Shown here: one piece after another, positions 1 through 11,388 of the stretch | Layout of the letters: every line of letters begins with the position of its first letter | Numbering within the stretch: position 1 is the first letter of the stretch | Notes under the pieces: generated by a model | The model's database searches: none | What the model was told of the DNA's origin: nothing | Seen by the model: the letters and a program-made list of their open reading frames with translations, nothing else | Made by a program: the position numbers and the translations under genes | Assembly (NCBI GenBank): GCA_963682025.1 | Contig: OY821520.1 | Location: 239,697,914 to 239,761,913 of the forward strand | Origin: Cordilura impudica | Taxonomy: Eukaryota > Arthropoda > Insecta > Diptera > Scathophagidae | Direction: 5' to 3' | Length of the DNA stretch: 64,000 nt

Positions 1-435
1 AAATTTCATACACAAAAATTTTAAATGAAATAGCAAACCCACAGAAATGGGGTTAATGCAAAAAATTTAAATATAAAGTTGGATGGAAATTGAAATATAT
101 AAGTTTTCAAAAAAAAAAAATCAAATAAGAAAAAGAAGAAGCAGAGACTTGATAATAAAAGTGTGTTCATTAAGATCAAATATTACAAGGAAAAAAATTA
201 AATTAAATTACAATTGCAGCATTAGCAAGAAAGAAAAAAATAATTAAATTATTAATTAAAATTGTATAATTAAGAATTAAAATTTAAGAAAAAAATCTTA
301 AGAAATTACTCGTGTTTTTTTTTCTTCTCAAAAAGAAAGAAAACAAATCTCAAGAAATTTATAAATATAATTCTTAACGTGGTTAAACTAAATTAATTTC
401 TCAAACTACCCGTAACAAACAACAAATCTATTTAT
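1..435. other. upstream of mnb start codon; possible 5' UTR
   Basis: AT-rich sequence with no protein signal. If transcription enters exon 1 from the left, part of this is mnb 5' UTR or an upstream intron. No promoter motif could be placed with confidence. Confidence 0.4.
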
Positions 436-490
436 ATGTATAGACTAGAGGATACCAGCGGTGCCGCAATGGATAAGGCTAAACAAAAAT
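436..490 (+). CDS. mnb: mnb coding exon 1 (start exon)
   Basis: ATG at 436 opens the 18-codon reading MYRLEDTSGAAMDKAKQK plus one base, followed directly by a consensus donor GTAAGT at 491. The single T left over joins TA at the start of exon 2 to give Leu, so the junction reads KQK-L-SAA. This closely matches the N-terminus I remember for Drosophila Mnb (MYRLEDTN..., then KQKLSA), which fixes both start codon and splice. The exon is far too short to be found by ORF length; identity and phase support it. The next exon is nearly 32 kb away. Confidence 0.9.
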
Positions 491-785
491 GTAAGTAGTA
501 AAACAATAATCAATATTTTTTTATAATCAATCAATATTGTTGTAATGTTGAAAATTGTATATGGTAAACATTCCCAGTTGGAAATTAACTAACCAATATA
601 TAGTTTTGTATAAGAAAAACATAAACAACCGGTTAGAAGTGGCTTAGACATTTCGAGGTAATAATCTTTTTGTGTATATAGTTTACTGACATTGTCGTAT
701 ACGATGACGTGTATAAATTATTATCATTTCTTGACTTGTTCCCTTAAAATTCAATACTCTCAATTTTTAGAGTAAATCTAACAGA
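491..785. other. start of mnb intron 1, unremarkable
   Basis: Begins with donor GTAAGT. AT-rich, no coding signal or clear repeat until the TACTTTTTTAAG-type array begins near 786. Confidence 0.6.
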
Positions 786-1014
786 TGCTTTGATAATAGG
801 TACTTTTTTAAGAAGGTACATTTTGAGAACAGTTACTTTTTTAAGAAAAGGTACTTTTTTAATAAAACGTAAATTTCTAAATAAAAGGTGCCTTTTTTTT
901 TAATTAAATGTAGTTTTTGAATAAAAGGCACCTTTTTAAGAACAGATACTTTTTTTAAGAACAGGCAATTTTTTGAGAAAGATACTTTGATAACAGAATT
1001 TACTTTTTTAAAGT
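786..1014. repeat. degenerate GGTACTTTTTTAAGAA-type tandem repeat, left part
   Basis: Irregular copies of a 16-22 bp unit around GGTACTTTTTTAAGAA. The same unit resumes at 5155-5420, on the far side of the Jockey-like element, so the two blocks look like one array split by that insertion. Confidence 0.75.
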
Positions 1015-1321
1015 TTAAAGTTTAAATTTATTGAGTCTTTTTTCTACAATATAATTATACAGCAAAATAACAAAAGATAACTTAAGACTATAGTGTAATA
1101 TCTTAAATACAATATTTGTGGAATTGCAGCCATGCTTTCAATATATAGTGAAAATTGTATAACAAACTATTTTAATTTCAACGCACTTGCTCCTGGGGCT
1201 TACATAGCAGGAGAGTGTATCTCTTAAAATAAACTTAAAACTAACTTAAACCTAACATTACATACTAATTAAAAAAACAAAAACAAACGCAAAACTGAAA
1301 ATAAATTTAGAAAGGGCAAAT

Positions 1322-1829
1322 TCAACCCCTATGAGTACCAGGAGTACTTTTCCTATAAAAATTGGGACATAAAGAAACAGATAACTCAGAGCGAGTACAT
1401 TCTTCATTCATGTAACCAATAGGAGACAAATAATTAATATTTGTCCAGTTAAAGTCTCGTTGAGAATTAAAAATATCTTTAACATATTTGTTTTCATGAT
1501 TAGATATTCTTAGTAATAAACCTCTTTAAAATATCACCGACATAATGGCCAATGGGTGTAATATTTGATTCATTATAAATAAAGAAATTCGAAAAACGTT
1601 TGGAGAAAGATTCAAAATATTTCCCAATACAGCACCTTAAAACTTTACGCTCTAAAATTTCCAATTCCTTAACAATTATCGGTGATATATTAAACCAAAT
1701 TGGGAATCCATATAAAAAAACAGGTCTTATGCTGGTTTTGTATAATAACAATTTTGTTTTTATTGGTAAATCTTTATTATGTAAAATTTTGGAAAACGTG
1801 CCAATAATTTTAAATGTTTTTTTTATCAC
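1322..1829 (-). pseudogene. LINE ORF2 C-terminal segment
   Basis: Post-RT thumb and tail. LLLYKTSIRPVFLYGFPIW is the landmark found after the palm in Jockey-type LINEs, followed by a basic segment (LERKVLRCCIGKY). A one-base frameshift near 1505 moves the reading to SNHENKYVKDIFNSQRDFN, which runs to a TGA at 1322-1324. No RNase H domain is seen. Confidence 0.8.
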
Positions 1830-2512
1830 GCATAAGCATGCAATGCTTATTAAACTTTAAAAGCTTATTAAATGATATACCAAGATATTTTAGATTTTCT
1901 CTAAATGGAGTTTCAGTCCCTTCGAGGAAGAGACTTAAAGTCTTACTTTCAGGAATACAAATTGCTTCACATTTTGATGTATTAATTTTAATTTCCCAAT
2001 CATTATAAAACTGTTTCACTATTGAGAGGTGATTTGAAACCTGGCTTAAAGCGGTAATGGGTGACTCATTCTGGGAGTAAAGCAAAGAGTCATCGGCGTA
2101 TAAAATACCTACAGAATTTATATTAAAATGAGGAAAATCATGCATAAAGATATTATATAGGTGAGGAGCTAAAATCGAGCCTTGTGGAACACCACAACTA
2201 ATATTCCCAAAACCCGATAAATTTCCATTAAATTGGACACAAAACATTCTTTTAGAAAAAAAAACTATGAACAATTTTAACAATTGAGGAGTCAAAACCA
2301 ATCTGGATCATTTTAAATAGAATTCCAAAGTGATGTGCATGGTCGAACGCTACAGTGCAATGCTTAATGCGAAGATGATTAATAACATCATCTTCAAATT
2401 TCAGCATAGCATCAACAGTAGAATGTCCTTTTTTAAAACCAAACTGCAATTCTGGAATATATGGCTCTAATATTCCAAAATCCATTTTTTGACGTAACAC
2501 ATTTTCAAACAA
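1810..2512 (-). pseudogene. LINE ORF2 reverse transcriptase palm
   Basis: Two overlapping frames carry the middle of the RT. The first has LQFGFKKGHSTVDAML (motif 3) and the degraded catalytic stretch VAFDHAHHFGIL, where the Asp region is altered. The second has GVPQGSILAPHLYNIFMHD (motif 4) and the YADD box in GILYADDSLLYSQ (motif 5), then KCEAICIP and NLKYLGISFN. Frame changes near 2290 and 1815 break it. Confidence 0.88.
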
Positions 2513-3118
2513 CTTGCCTAAATTTGAAAGTTAAATTATTAATTTCAAAATTGTTTGGTTTCTTCTGAATAGGAATTATTTTCGAAATTTTCCATGAATC
2601 CGGAAAATATGAGTTGTTAATGCAGTGATTAAATATTACCAACAGAAATTCAAATGCTTTTATTGGTAGTTTTTTAATAATGAAATTAGAAATATTATCT
2701 AAACCGTGTGATTTTTTGTTATTAATATCTTTAACTAGAAGTAGTACTTCATCTAAGGTTACAACAAGTCTAGAATTCTTTTGGGTGTTGTGAGCAGAAA
2801 AAGTGGAATTAAAACAAAAAATATTTTCCTGAGCACTAGAAATTGTTCTGTTAACAACATCAACTACATTAGAAACATCTCTGATAGGAGCAGAACCACT
2901 ATAAATTTTGGAAAAATGTTCACTTAATTTAACTAATCTCTGAGTTTCATCCTCTATAACAACACAGTCAACGGACAGGTTTCTTAAACACTTATTTCTT
3001 TTGTAACCTATAATGTTGTATATCTTTTTATGCGCATTTGGCCCTGGCTTAATATTTTTAATTTTCTCACTAAACAAATGAGATTGTTCAAGTTCAACTT
3101 GCCTTTTAATCCAGGTGT
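2505..3118 (-). pseudogene. LINE ORF2 linker and start of reverse transcriptase
   Basis: Picks up the ORF2 reading after the frameshift near 3110. It includes the usual pre-RT segment (KKSHGLDNISNFIIKKLP, the 'K..G.D.I' landmark of RT motif 1) and SWKISKIIPIQKKPNN (motif 2, normally followed by NYRPIS). Here the NYRPIS part is degraded to NNLTFKFRQVV, and the frame breaks again near 2510. Confidence 0.82.
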
Positions 3119-4131
3119 CTGCGATTAAGTGTTCTTTTGTATATCTTTTTTATATTTTTCTGCCAACTGTACTTAATTTTGAACAAGTGTTTGATGTTAT
3201 CAGAAACAAAAAATCTTCCGGTTTCTAATTTAATCTTCTCCGAGTGTGTATTGCTTAAATCATTAGCCGCTGTTGTAAACTTTTCAACATAGATATCAAT
3301 TTCAATATTTTCTAAGTTTCTTGACGAATCCGGAAAATTATTTGAAAGCTCCTGAATCACACCATTATTAAAATTGGTCCAGTTAGTATTCTTAAATGAG
3401 GTAAAAGTTGGAATAGGCTTCAATAGAAAATCAATGTCGGGAAGGAATATTTGTAATTTAAGAGGAAAATGATCAGAAAATGTAGCAATACTAAAAATTT
3501 TAAAATTTGGATTGTAAGAATTAACTAAATTTGAGGAAACAAGAAAATGGTCCAGAAACGAAGATCCATTTAGAAAAAAAGGAATAGAATTAGAAATTCG
3601 AATAAAATCATTAGAAAAATTTAAAAACCAATTATAAAAACTATTACTATTTGAATTATTAATAGTGTCACCCCAAGAAATATTCTTAGCGTTAAAATCA
3701 CCACCAATAAAAGCTCCATCGTAATTTTGAGAAAAGTTTGCTATTATTGAAAGCCCATCAATTATGTTAGATTGAGAGTGATTGCATGGAAGATAAACAC
3801 AACCCAACAACAAATTTTTTTCTAAACCATTTACCAACACTTTTATCGTAAGAAAAATGTTTGGAAAACCCACACCTGGTATAATTAGTCTTGAACAATT
3901 AAATGTATTTCTAATCGCTATACCAATACCTTGGAGACTATTATCCTTATAAAATGAATAACCTTTTAAATTAACCGTTTGATTTTTCTTTAAATGAGTC
4001 TCTTGAATAAATGCAATATCAATAATATTGCAATTTAAAATATTTAACAAATCTAATCTACGACTCACTTCAATAAGTGATCTTACATTGAAAGTTAACA
4101 AATTAAATCCATTATGGCTCATAAATTTCAT
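3106..4131 (-). pseudogene. LINE ORF2 N-terminus: APE-type endonuclease
   Basis: A 341-residue open frame with the endonuclease/exonuclease/phosphatase fold that nicks target DNA for target-primed reverse transcription. Visible landmarks are NVRSL near the start, the catalytic Glu in FIQETHL, YLPCN, GGDFNAKNISWGD in the middle, and SDHFPL with its active-site Asp-His pair. It ends with RRHLD and a stop caused by a frameshift; the protein continues in another frame as TWIKRQVELEQSH. It is the N-terminal third of ORF2. Confidence 0.88.
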
Positions 4132-4330
4132 ATATTTCTTCTAAAATACTTTGACATTGATTTTTGGCCTCTTCTTTTGAAAGTGAATTATACTGACTCA
4201 TAAATTGTGATATTTTTTGTTCTAAAGAAAGTGGTTCTGGTTCCCATAATCCTTTTGCCATTTGCAAAAAGTCTTTAACAAAAGTAGGAATCTTAATGGA
4301 TTTTTACGAAGAATTTGGAATAGAAGTATT

Positions 4331-5080
4331 TTAATTAGCTTTCCTAGAAGTACTTTGAATAGTATTATTAAGTTGGCTGGCATATGTACGATTAGGTCGA
4401 ACAAAATTAGAGACTAATAGAGCATTGGAAACATTAATAGAAGCATTTTCTTTTCTTTCCTTAACAACTTTTTTAGTTCTCTCCTTCATATCAAGATATT
4501 TCTTAAAAGCAGGACAACCCTTAAAATTAGATGGATGACCTTTCTGATTACAATTAACGCAAAAGGGCAAATTATCCTTATCTGAAATAAATCGATATTC
4601 TCCTGGTGCATGACTTTGATCACATTTAATACAAGAGTAGAATTTGTTACAATTTGGAGAAATATGACCCCATTGTTGGGAACACCAACATTGAATTTCT
4701 TTTTTATTAACCTTCGGTGATTCCCACGAAATTTTTTGATTAAAAATAAAACGTAAACATGTAATTTCATTAACTCTTTTACCGGAAATAAGAGTAACTA
4801 AAAAAGGCCTGTATCAAAATTATTTTTTTTGGAAAAATTTGTTGAAAATTTAGTTACCGAATCAACTGTATTAGGAACTAATGAATCTAACTCTGTTTTT
4901 ATATCATTCAAATTTGTTTTGTAGTATAAACCACGTAAAATTACTCCTACGCGTTTAAATTCCTTAGGAGTATAAGAGTAGGATTCGATTTTCTTTTCCC
5001 TTAAAAGTTACATCATATCAGAATGAGCAACTGGATCTTTGAGATATATTTTACTTTTGTGTTTGTTTTTGTTAATGATT
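4331..5080 (-). pseudogene. LINE ORF1 (gag-like) relic with three zinc knuckles
   Basis: Reading leftwards from about 4815 one frame stays open to 4331. It contains the Pre-C2HC-type core LVTLISGKRVNEITCLRF and then three Cys/His knuckles: CWCSQQWGHISPNC, CIKCDQSHAPGEY and CVNCNQKGHPSNFKGC. This is the Jockey gag layout, an RNA-binding protein acting with ORF2 in the RNP. A one-base frameshift near 4812 separates it from the upstream frame (VTKFSTNF...), which can be followed to about 5050. No start codon region survives. ORF2 starts about 200 bp downstream. Confidence 0.8.
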
Positions 5081-5154
5081 TTAAAAATAATTTTTTTTTT
5101 CGTTCAATTGATCAATTAAGTGTTTAATATTAACATTAAACAAAAAAAAATGTA

Positions 5155-5420
5155 CTTTCTTTCTGTAAGAAAAGGTAGTATTTTTTAAGAAAAAGTACTT
5201 TTTAAGAAAAAGTATTTTTTTTTATTTTTAAGAATATTGCTTTTATAAGAAAAGGTTCTTTTTTTTTTAAAGAAAATTTACTTTTTAAGATATATGTAGT
5301 TCTTTTATAAGATAATGTACTCCTTTAAGAAAGGCGATTTTTTTTTAGGAAGAGGAGGTACTTTTAAGAAATTTTGTTTTTTAGGAAAGGTACTTTTTAA
5401 AGAAAATAATGTTTAAAAAA
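5155..5420. repeat. degenerate GGTACTTTTTTAAGAA-type tandem repeat, right part
   Basis: Continuation of the 786-1014 array beyond the LINE. Copies vary in T and A run length (AAGAAAAAGTACTTTTT and similar). Confidence 0.75.
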
Positions 5421-6559
5421 AAAAATCCCATTGCCTAGCAACATGAATGGTTATTTTTATGTAGAAAATGAAATATTACAATTTTTAAAGCCACTATAAA
5501 ATTGACGTCAAATTCTAAAAAAAAAAAAAAAACTCTTGAATCACCGACCACATACACAGGCATCGATTAAAACTATTTTAGTTCAATATCATCATTAATT
5601 ATTCTGACAATTTCTGTATATGAACATATATATTTTCTTTCATTTTATAATTAGTTTTATTATAACTTTTATAGATAAATGATATAACCCAATCGAATAT
5701 TCAGTCATACCTTAAATAGTTTTTTTTTCTTTTCTATTTATATCTGGTCAGTTAACGGTTCGTTTGCATTACTTTTTATTTGCTTTTAAAAATTGTGAAT
5801 AATTTAGTTTATTTTTGTTTGGCTTTTTTTATTCTTAATATATATATAAAAAAACTAGCTACTTGTATTCGTTTCTCTTTTTTTTAATTGTTTTTCGGCG
5901 TGGGACTGCAACCATTTGGTAACATATGTCTATTTGATAGAACCACAATCGCCTACAAATAATTTTTTAATAAGTTTCAAATGCATAATTTTTTTTAAAC
6001 TAATGTTGATTATGTTTCCAGCACTAGCTTACTATTAACAGAGATTCTCAACTGCAGGATTTTATAACCTTTTTCTCGTTGCTGACAAAACTCTATATTA
6101 CGGGAAGTAAAATAATGAGCCAAAATCGCCAAATCAGCTCAAAAGCCAAAAAAACTTTTTTTCATGTTTGCAACTCTTAAGCTTGGATATTAGTTCCCAT
6201 GGCCAAAAAGGTTTTTGAGCGTATTTAAGATTTTTTGAAGGTCGGCACGGGATCGTATAGGAGTATAGCGCAAGTCTAAATTGTTGGTTGTTTCACCAAA
6301 AAACGTTTTTTATAGCAACTTTTAATGCTTAATATTAATTATTATGCCCCAAAACATTTTTTAAGAATTTTTTCATAATATTTGAAAGTCGGTTCGGGGT
6401 CGCTGAAATCAATTTTATATAAAAAAAAAAAAAAAATGAGGTTAAGAAACATATATTTTTTATTTATTTTTGCAGATAAATAACTTCTAAAGAGTACCAT
6501 CCTATTAATAAAAACTAGCCGTGATACAAATTATTAAATTAAAGGGCAATTTTATTACC
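5421..6559. other. intron 1, no gene seen
   Basis: AT-rich intronic DNA. Two loosely similar stretches (about 6195-6250 and 6350-6410, with GAAGGTCGGCACGGG / GAAAGTCGGTTCGGGG) suggest an old internal duplication. No ORF of note. Confidence 0.5.
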
Positions 6560-7261
6560 TTAACCCTTTCACTACCACTGGGATCATGCGTCCCAAGTTA
6601 AATTTAAAAAATCGTCAGCGAAAAATCGTTGCATCAGAGGATTGACGAATCCATGGCCAAATTTAAAGGTAGGTCTTCTCTAAAGCAGTATCTTCCGCTA
6701 AAGCCGATTAAAAAGGGTATTAAAATTTGGCAATAGTGCGATTAAAAAACTGGATACACATAGGATACAAATAGAATGCCCTACTTCATTTGGCACTTTA
6801 GGGGAAAAAGTCGTTACTAAATTGAGCAATACTATTCGCAATCCGAACAGTTTTGGTTCTTGATCGTTTCTTCACATCATATAAACTGGTAAAAACTTTA
6901 CCATTTGCTTGCATAGAAACATGTATTCAAAATAGGAAGAAATTTCCAACTTGTTCTAGAGCTGTTGTTAACTGTCCCGAAGCCTTGGAAAATAAAAATT
7001 ATTGTAAAATAAAAATTTAATAAATAATTTAACAAAACCTGTATTTTATTATTCTAATAGAAAAACTACCGATGGGATATTTAGTCACAATTTATGAGAT
7101 TTAAAAAACCCAGTGGAACATAAAATCCCAGGACATATCTTATTTCAGAAGGATACTAGATTTTTTTAAAGTTTTTTGTGCTTTTTAATATCACATCATA
7201 CGAAAAAATTGCTTTATGTTGTCAAAAATTACTCCTTATAGTACGGCAGTGAAAGGGTTAA
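6560..7261. mobile_element. non-autonomous piggyBac-type element (MITE) with TTAA ends
   Basis: The left end reads TTAACCCTTTCACTACC (6560-6576). The right end read in reverse is TTAACCCTTTCACTGCC (7245-7261). That gives 13-bp inverted termini with one mismatch, bounded by TTAA on both sides, which is the target-site signature of piggyBac elements. The 0.7-kb interior has no transposase frame. A decayed piggyBac transposase at 21474-22590 could be a relative, but their termini cannot be compared here. Confidence 0.8.
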
Positions 7262-8855
7262 ACGTAAAAATGAAGAATTTCCCAAGTTCAAAACCTTTAA
7301 CGCTCAAATAAACACACTTAAATTTGAGACTATACTTCATATACCTATGGAATTTTGATAAATGATCATATATTATTGTTTTCCATCAAAAAGTTAAAAT
7401 CGAATATTATGTCACAAGCTATTTTTGAGGTCTTGGATCAATAAATTCGTTAGTTCTTCAAGTATACGTTTTGAAAGTAGGAACTATTACATATTAAAAA
7501 AAAAAAAAAAAAAAACTGAACTGAACTGAAGTTTCTAGCAGGAAAATCAGTCGTAATCAAGACGTATTTCTAGAACAGGTTCTAATATATTCATAGCTGG
7601 TTCTTAAGGGTCCGGTTTAAATTTATAGATAAAAAAAAATCGGCTCAACTAGAACAGGTCTAGAACTTCAATGGGTTTCAATAAACCAGAACCAATTCGT
7701 GAATTTAAGTGCTAGTTTGATTTAAAAAAAAAAAGAAAAAAAAAAAAAAAAAAACTGTTTCGTATATTAAAAACCACTTAAAAGTTTTCGAATTTAATTT
7801 CGACATATTAAGCCATGACCGTGAAAATAGCTTAAGTGATATGATTTTATAATTTCATGTTTTGGCGATAATCGATCATTTACGAATCATTTGCAACATC
7901 TATAAAAGTTTCATAACTGTAAAGAGTACCATTGCGAATTTGCGGCTAGATTACTTTTGACGTAAGTCCACATTCTTAGTATGTTCGCGCATGGCTCGAA
8001 AATAACCAAAATAAATTCTCAACAGATCAAAGGATTTTTATCACTTCTTGTTATTTGCAAACAGAAAATTTCTTGTCATACATTGTCATAATAAATAAAC
8101 ATTTTCGAACTCTGTTTGTTTTTGTTCAGTTCCCCTTTTGTTCTCCATTATATCTTATATATTTGAGATTATTGAACTGTTTCTTCCCATATACTCGTAC
8201 CACATATTAAAAAGCCAATATTTTTCTTATTGACGTCAGTATATTTATTTCAAAATTGGCTTTATTTTTATCTATTTAATATTTCTAATTGATTTGTTAA
8301 TTACTTGTTGTGAGACGTTCTGTGAGGACAAAGCGTTTATTAGTTTTAGTTAGAGCCAACACAATATGACAGGTGTACTCATATTTAAGTTCTATTAATG
8401 ACAGCAAATGTCTGTAGAAAGTTAAAAACTTGTATCAAGGAAGGTTTTGTTTTTGTAAAGTGTAAGCATTAAATTACATAATTCTTATTAAAATTATTAT
8501 TTAATTATATCGATGATTACCAAAAAAGGTTAAGTGCCAAAATCAAAATTTTACAGGAAAACACTAAGAAAATTTACTTAAGCTAAAATTGGTTCGTTTT
8601 TCGTGCACTTATGAATTTTTAAAAGATGATGCAAATGATTGTAAATGATCACTTTTCATCAAATATAGAAAATCGAATATTAAGTCACTTAAGCCGGTTA
8701 TGTCTTGATATTTAATTTTTTTTTTTTTATTTAATCAATAGATATTATTTTATTTATATATTAAAGTTGTATTTACATTATCCATATTATTTACAATATT
8801 ATTAATATCTATAAGCGGCATAACGTATATGTTGTTAGCCAGATTGGCAGATTAC
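7262..8855. other. intron 1, no gene seen
   Basis: AT-rich with several poly(A) runs (about 7496-7515 and 7735-7755). Two short stretches ending in AAAATCGAATATTA followed by GTCAC, near 7395-7415 and 8665-8690, resemble each other and may be pieces of one old repeat. Confidence 0.5.
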
Positions 8856-9851
8856 TAGTAGGGGAAGAGGTTGGGTTGTGGCCATAGTTAGGTTTTCGGC
8901 TTATAACTTTTCAACAAGTGCAAATTATTCGGACAACTGGGTATCTATGGAAAGCTAGAGACTTTGGCTAACTGCTGGTGAAGGAACTAAATCAATTTCG
9001 TCAAATGGAAATTTTTTTTCTATAAATTTTGTGAAGTGGCCATTTTTGGGGCAATTTTTTTTTGGTTGGGTTGTGGCCACCCTTGGAATATCTGGTAAAA
9101 ATAGAAAAATATGAAGAAAAACCACTACGAATATAGAAAAACTTAAAGTTTATTTATTTTCAAACCCTTCACTGGCATTATTATCGAGAAAAACTTGAAA
9201 CTAAATAAAAAATAATAATGATAAATAAATGGCATTATTCGTCTTCCGACTCGCAATTTTTTCATTTGAAGCAGCTGGCTCGTGTGCCAGCACACTTCAA
9301 ATGAACGGGCCGATCGCATCCGAAACAATTGATGGAGTTATTATTGCTTATATGTGTTATATTACTTACTGGGTAGTTATTTTGACGTCTACGACGATAT
9401 TTCACCATTAAAAAAAAAAAAAAAAAAAAAGGTGGCCACAATCCAACCAATTTTAGTGGCCACAACCCAATTTTGCAGCCATCTTGAGATGTGGTGAACA
9501 TTTGTTTTGGTGTCAACATATTGGTTGCAATCGATATTTACTCACAAAGTATAATAAATTTACTGAATAAAAATGCATTGTACTCACATTTTTGATTGAT
9601 TCACTTCGATTTCTAAATCTATTGAAAAGGGGTAAATTTGAATTATTAGTCTTTTTCAAACACAGAAAAATTAATTTGTTCCCAGCACAAAGCAGACGCG
9701 TTTGCCCGTTTCGGTACTCGGTACAAAAAAAAACGTGCTGCCATAACACACAAATGACTTTTGCAAGAAAAACACATATGCTTTAGGTCAAAAGATACGC
9801 TGTGGTGGCCACAACCGAAGCATGGCCACAACCCAACCTCTTCCCCTACTA
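8856..9851. mobile_element. TIR DNA transposon with perfect 30-bp inverted ends
   Basis: Positions 8856-8885 and 9822-9851 are perfect reverse complements over 30 bp, beginning TAGTAGGGGAAGAGG. If the outer TA is the duplicated target, the ends fit the Tc1/mariner/pogo superfamily. The core terminal motif GTGGCCACAA recurs inside the element near 9070, 9432, 9453 and 9803, like repeated subterminal binding sites. On the minus strand 9230-9519 encodes a short Cys/His-rich tail (CFGCDRPVHLKCAGTRASC...CKNC) ending in acidic ESEDE. That resembles C-terminal zinc fingers of some transposases. No catalytic domain is visible. Confidence 0.8.
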
Positions 9852-9989
9852 TTAATGAAATTCATTTTATTCTTAATTAAAAAAAAAAAAAATAGTAAAG
9901 TTATGGGAATTAAAAAACAAATTCATTTATTGTTAATTTTCTATAATTTGAGCAAATTTCTAAATATTTATATAGGTTGTAAAATTTAG

Positions 9990-10600
9990 AGCCATTTAGA
10001 ATAATATTTATAACATCAACGCAAGTTGATTCCTGCCAAAATATTGCAGTCTAAACCCGTTATATATTGGGCATACGCCTATAACGTATTTTCAGCTATG
10101 TCTAGATTACATATTGTGCACTTATAAACTGGACTGTTTCTGTAGGACATTGCGTTTAACTCAAGCATTCCTCCTTTCGCTTTTACAATTAAGCTAGTGA
10201 CACGGGACGAATACTTTTAAGCAAGAAGTGGTGTTACACTATAATTTAGTTGAGAGTAAATATCATGATGTTGTGAGCTTATTGCCTTAAGTATATTATC
10301 TTCACGTTCTTTTACAATTAATAAATCTAGTATTTGTTTCCAAGCTGAACTAAGTGGTAGGTTTCGATTAGAAGATGCAAAGTTAAGAATTTTTTTTAGA
10401 ATAGTCCATTCCTTTGCCCAGGCTTCATTTTTTGGCTATGATTGCTTCAGCTAAAATACGCGGAAGTTGTTGATGGTTCATATTGAGTACTTTGTTAATA
10501 TAACAGAAGTGTAGTTTAAGAGTTGAAATATACAAAGAGTTTAATCCAGTTTCAAGATATAACAAATAGTTTGGTGAAGTAGTAGGTAGATATAAAATTT
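9990..10600 (-). pseudogene. LINE ORF2 C-terminal domain relic
   Basis: Reading leftwards the broken frames give KEWTILKKILNFASSN, SSRVTSLIVKAKGGMLEL, then YKCTICNLDIAENTL and GVCPIYNGFRLQYFGRNQL. The CxxC...E.TL...CP pattern is the Cys/His cluster after the RT in many insect LINEs. The His-bearing part (HFI) between TL and GV is lost in a small deletion. It is a different lineage from the element at 1015-5110. Confidence 0.72.
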
Positions 10601-10608
10601 TTTTTTAT

Positions 10609-11388
10609 AAACAAGTAAGAAAATTATAGTCGGTCTAGACCGACTATACGATACCCCATACCATATATCCAGTTAGGCCCAACTAACTGGATATAGAAAA
10701 TAAGCATAAACCAAATTTGAGTGGGATTTCTATTAATTTTTTTGGCTGCAGATATGAAAAAGTTCATATCGGATGCTATATCTATATGGGGACTAAACCC
10801 AAAAATGGACCGATCCTGACCATGTTTGGTAAAGTCTCTTGTATTTTGCAAAAATATATACAAACAAAATTTGAGAAGAATCAGTGCAATATTTTTGTTT
10901 TTTGATAGATTTAAGTGAATATCGGGAAGCAGCTCTATATGGGGCCTATGACTAAGAGTTGTCCCATAGGTATCATTTGTGGACTACTCATTAATGTATG
11001 TAATAAACGCATACAAACCCAATTTGAGTAAGATCTATATGACAATTTGGATCTTATGGCAATTTATGTCGATTTCATAGGGGTCATTTGTATGGGGGCT
11101 ACGTCTGAACATGGACCGATTCTCACCAATTTCAATAGCGTTCATCTTGCTCTGCATATGTTTTTGCAAAAAATAAGTCACTACCAAATATGGTCAAGAT
11201 CGGTTAATTTTTTTACCTAGTGCTTTAAAGCATCCGATATTAACTTTCAAAACTGCAGGCAAAAAAAAAAATTTTTTTTTTATAAAACCTACTTAGATTT
11301 GGTTTATGTTTATTTTCTATACCCAATTATCGCATTGTATAGGGTTTCGCATAGTTGGTCTAGACCGACTGTAATTTTCTTACTTGTT
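10609..11388 (-). mobile_element. Helentron/DINE-like repeat, family B, copy with both ends inverted
   Basis: Starts AACAAGTAAGAAAATTATAG followed by the perfect 18-bp palindrome AGTCGGTCTAGACCGACT (10628-10645). Unlike other copies it also ends with an inverted copy of the same terminus: the last roughly 165 bp (11225-11388) are the reverse complement of the first part, down to the GGCTGCAGATATG and CATATCGGATGC segments. The usual second end (CCACATAGTGGTATAGGG) is missing. The ORFs inside are repeats of the same DNA and not genes. Confidence 0.8.

Larger units (their letters stand above)
1015..5110 (-). mobile_element. Jockey-like non-LTR retrotransposon, 5'-truncated and frameshifted
   Basis: Minus-strand LINE with partial ORF1 (zinc-knuckle gag) followed by ORF2 (endonuclease plus reverse transcriptase). 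ORF2 ends at a TGA at 1322-1324. A 3' UTR follows, with AATAAA on the minus strand near 1028-1034 and an A-rich run where the split host repeat resumes. The gag N-terminus is missing, so the copy is 5'-truncated, as is usual for LINEs. At least five frameshifts make it dead. Order and motifs fit the Jockey superclade; the exact family is unresolved. Confidence 0.85.
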
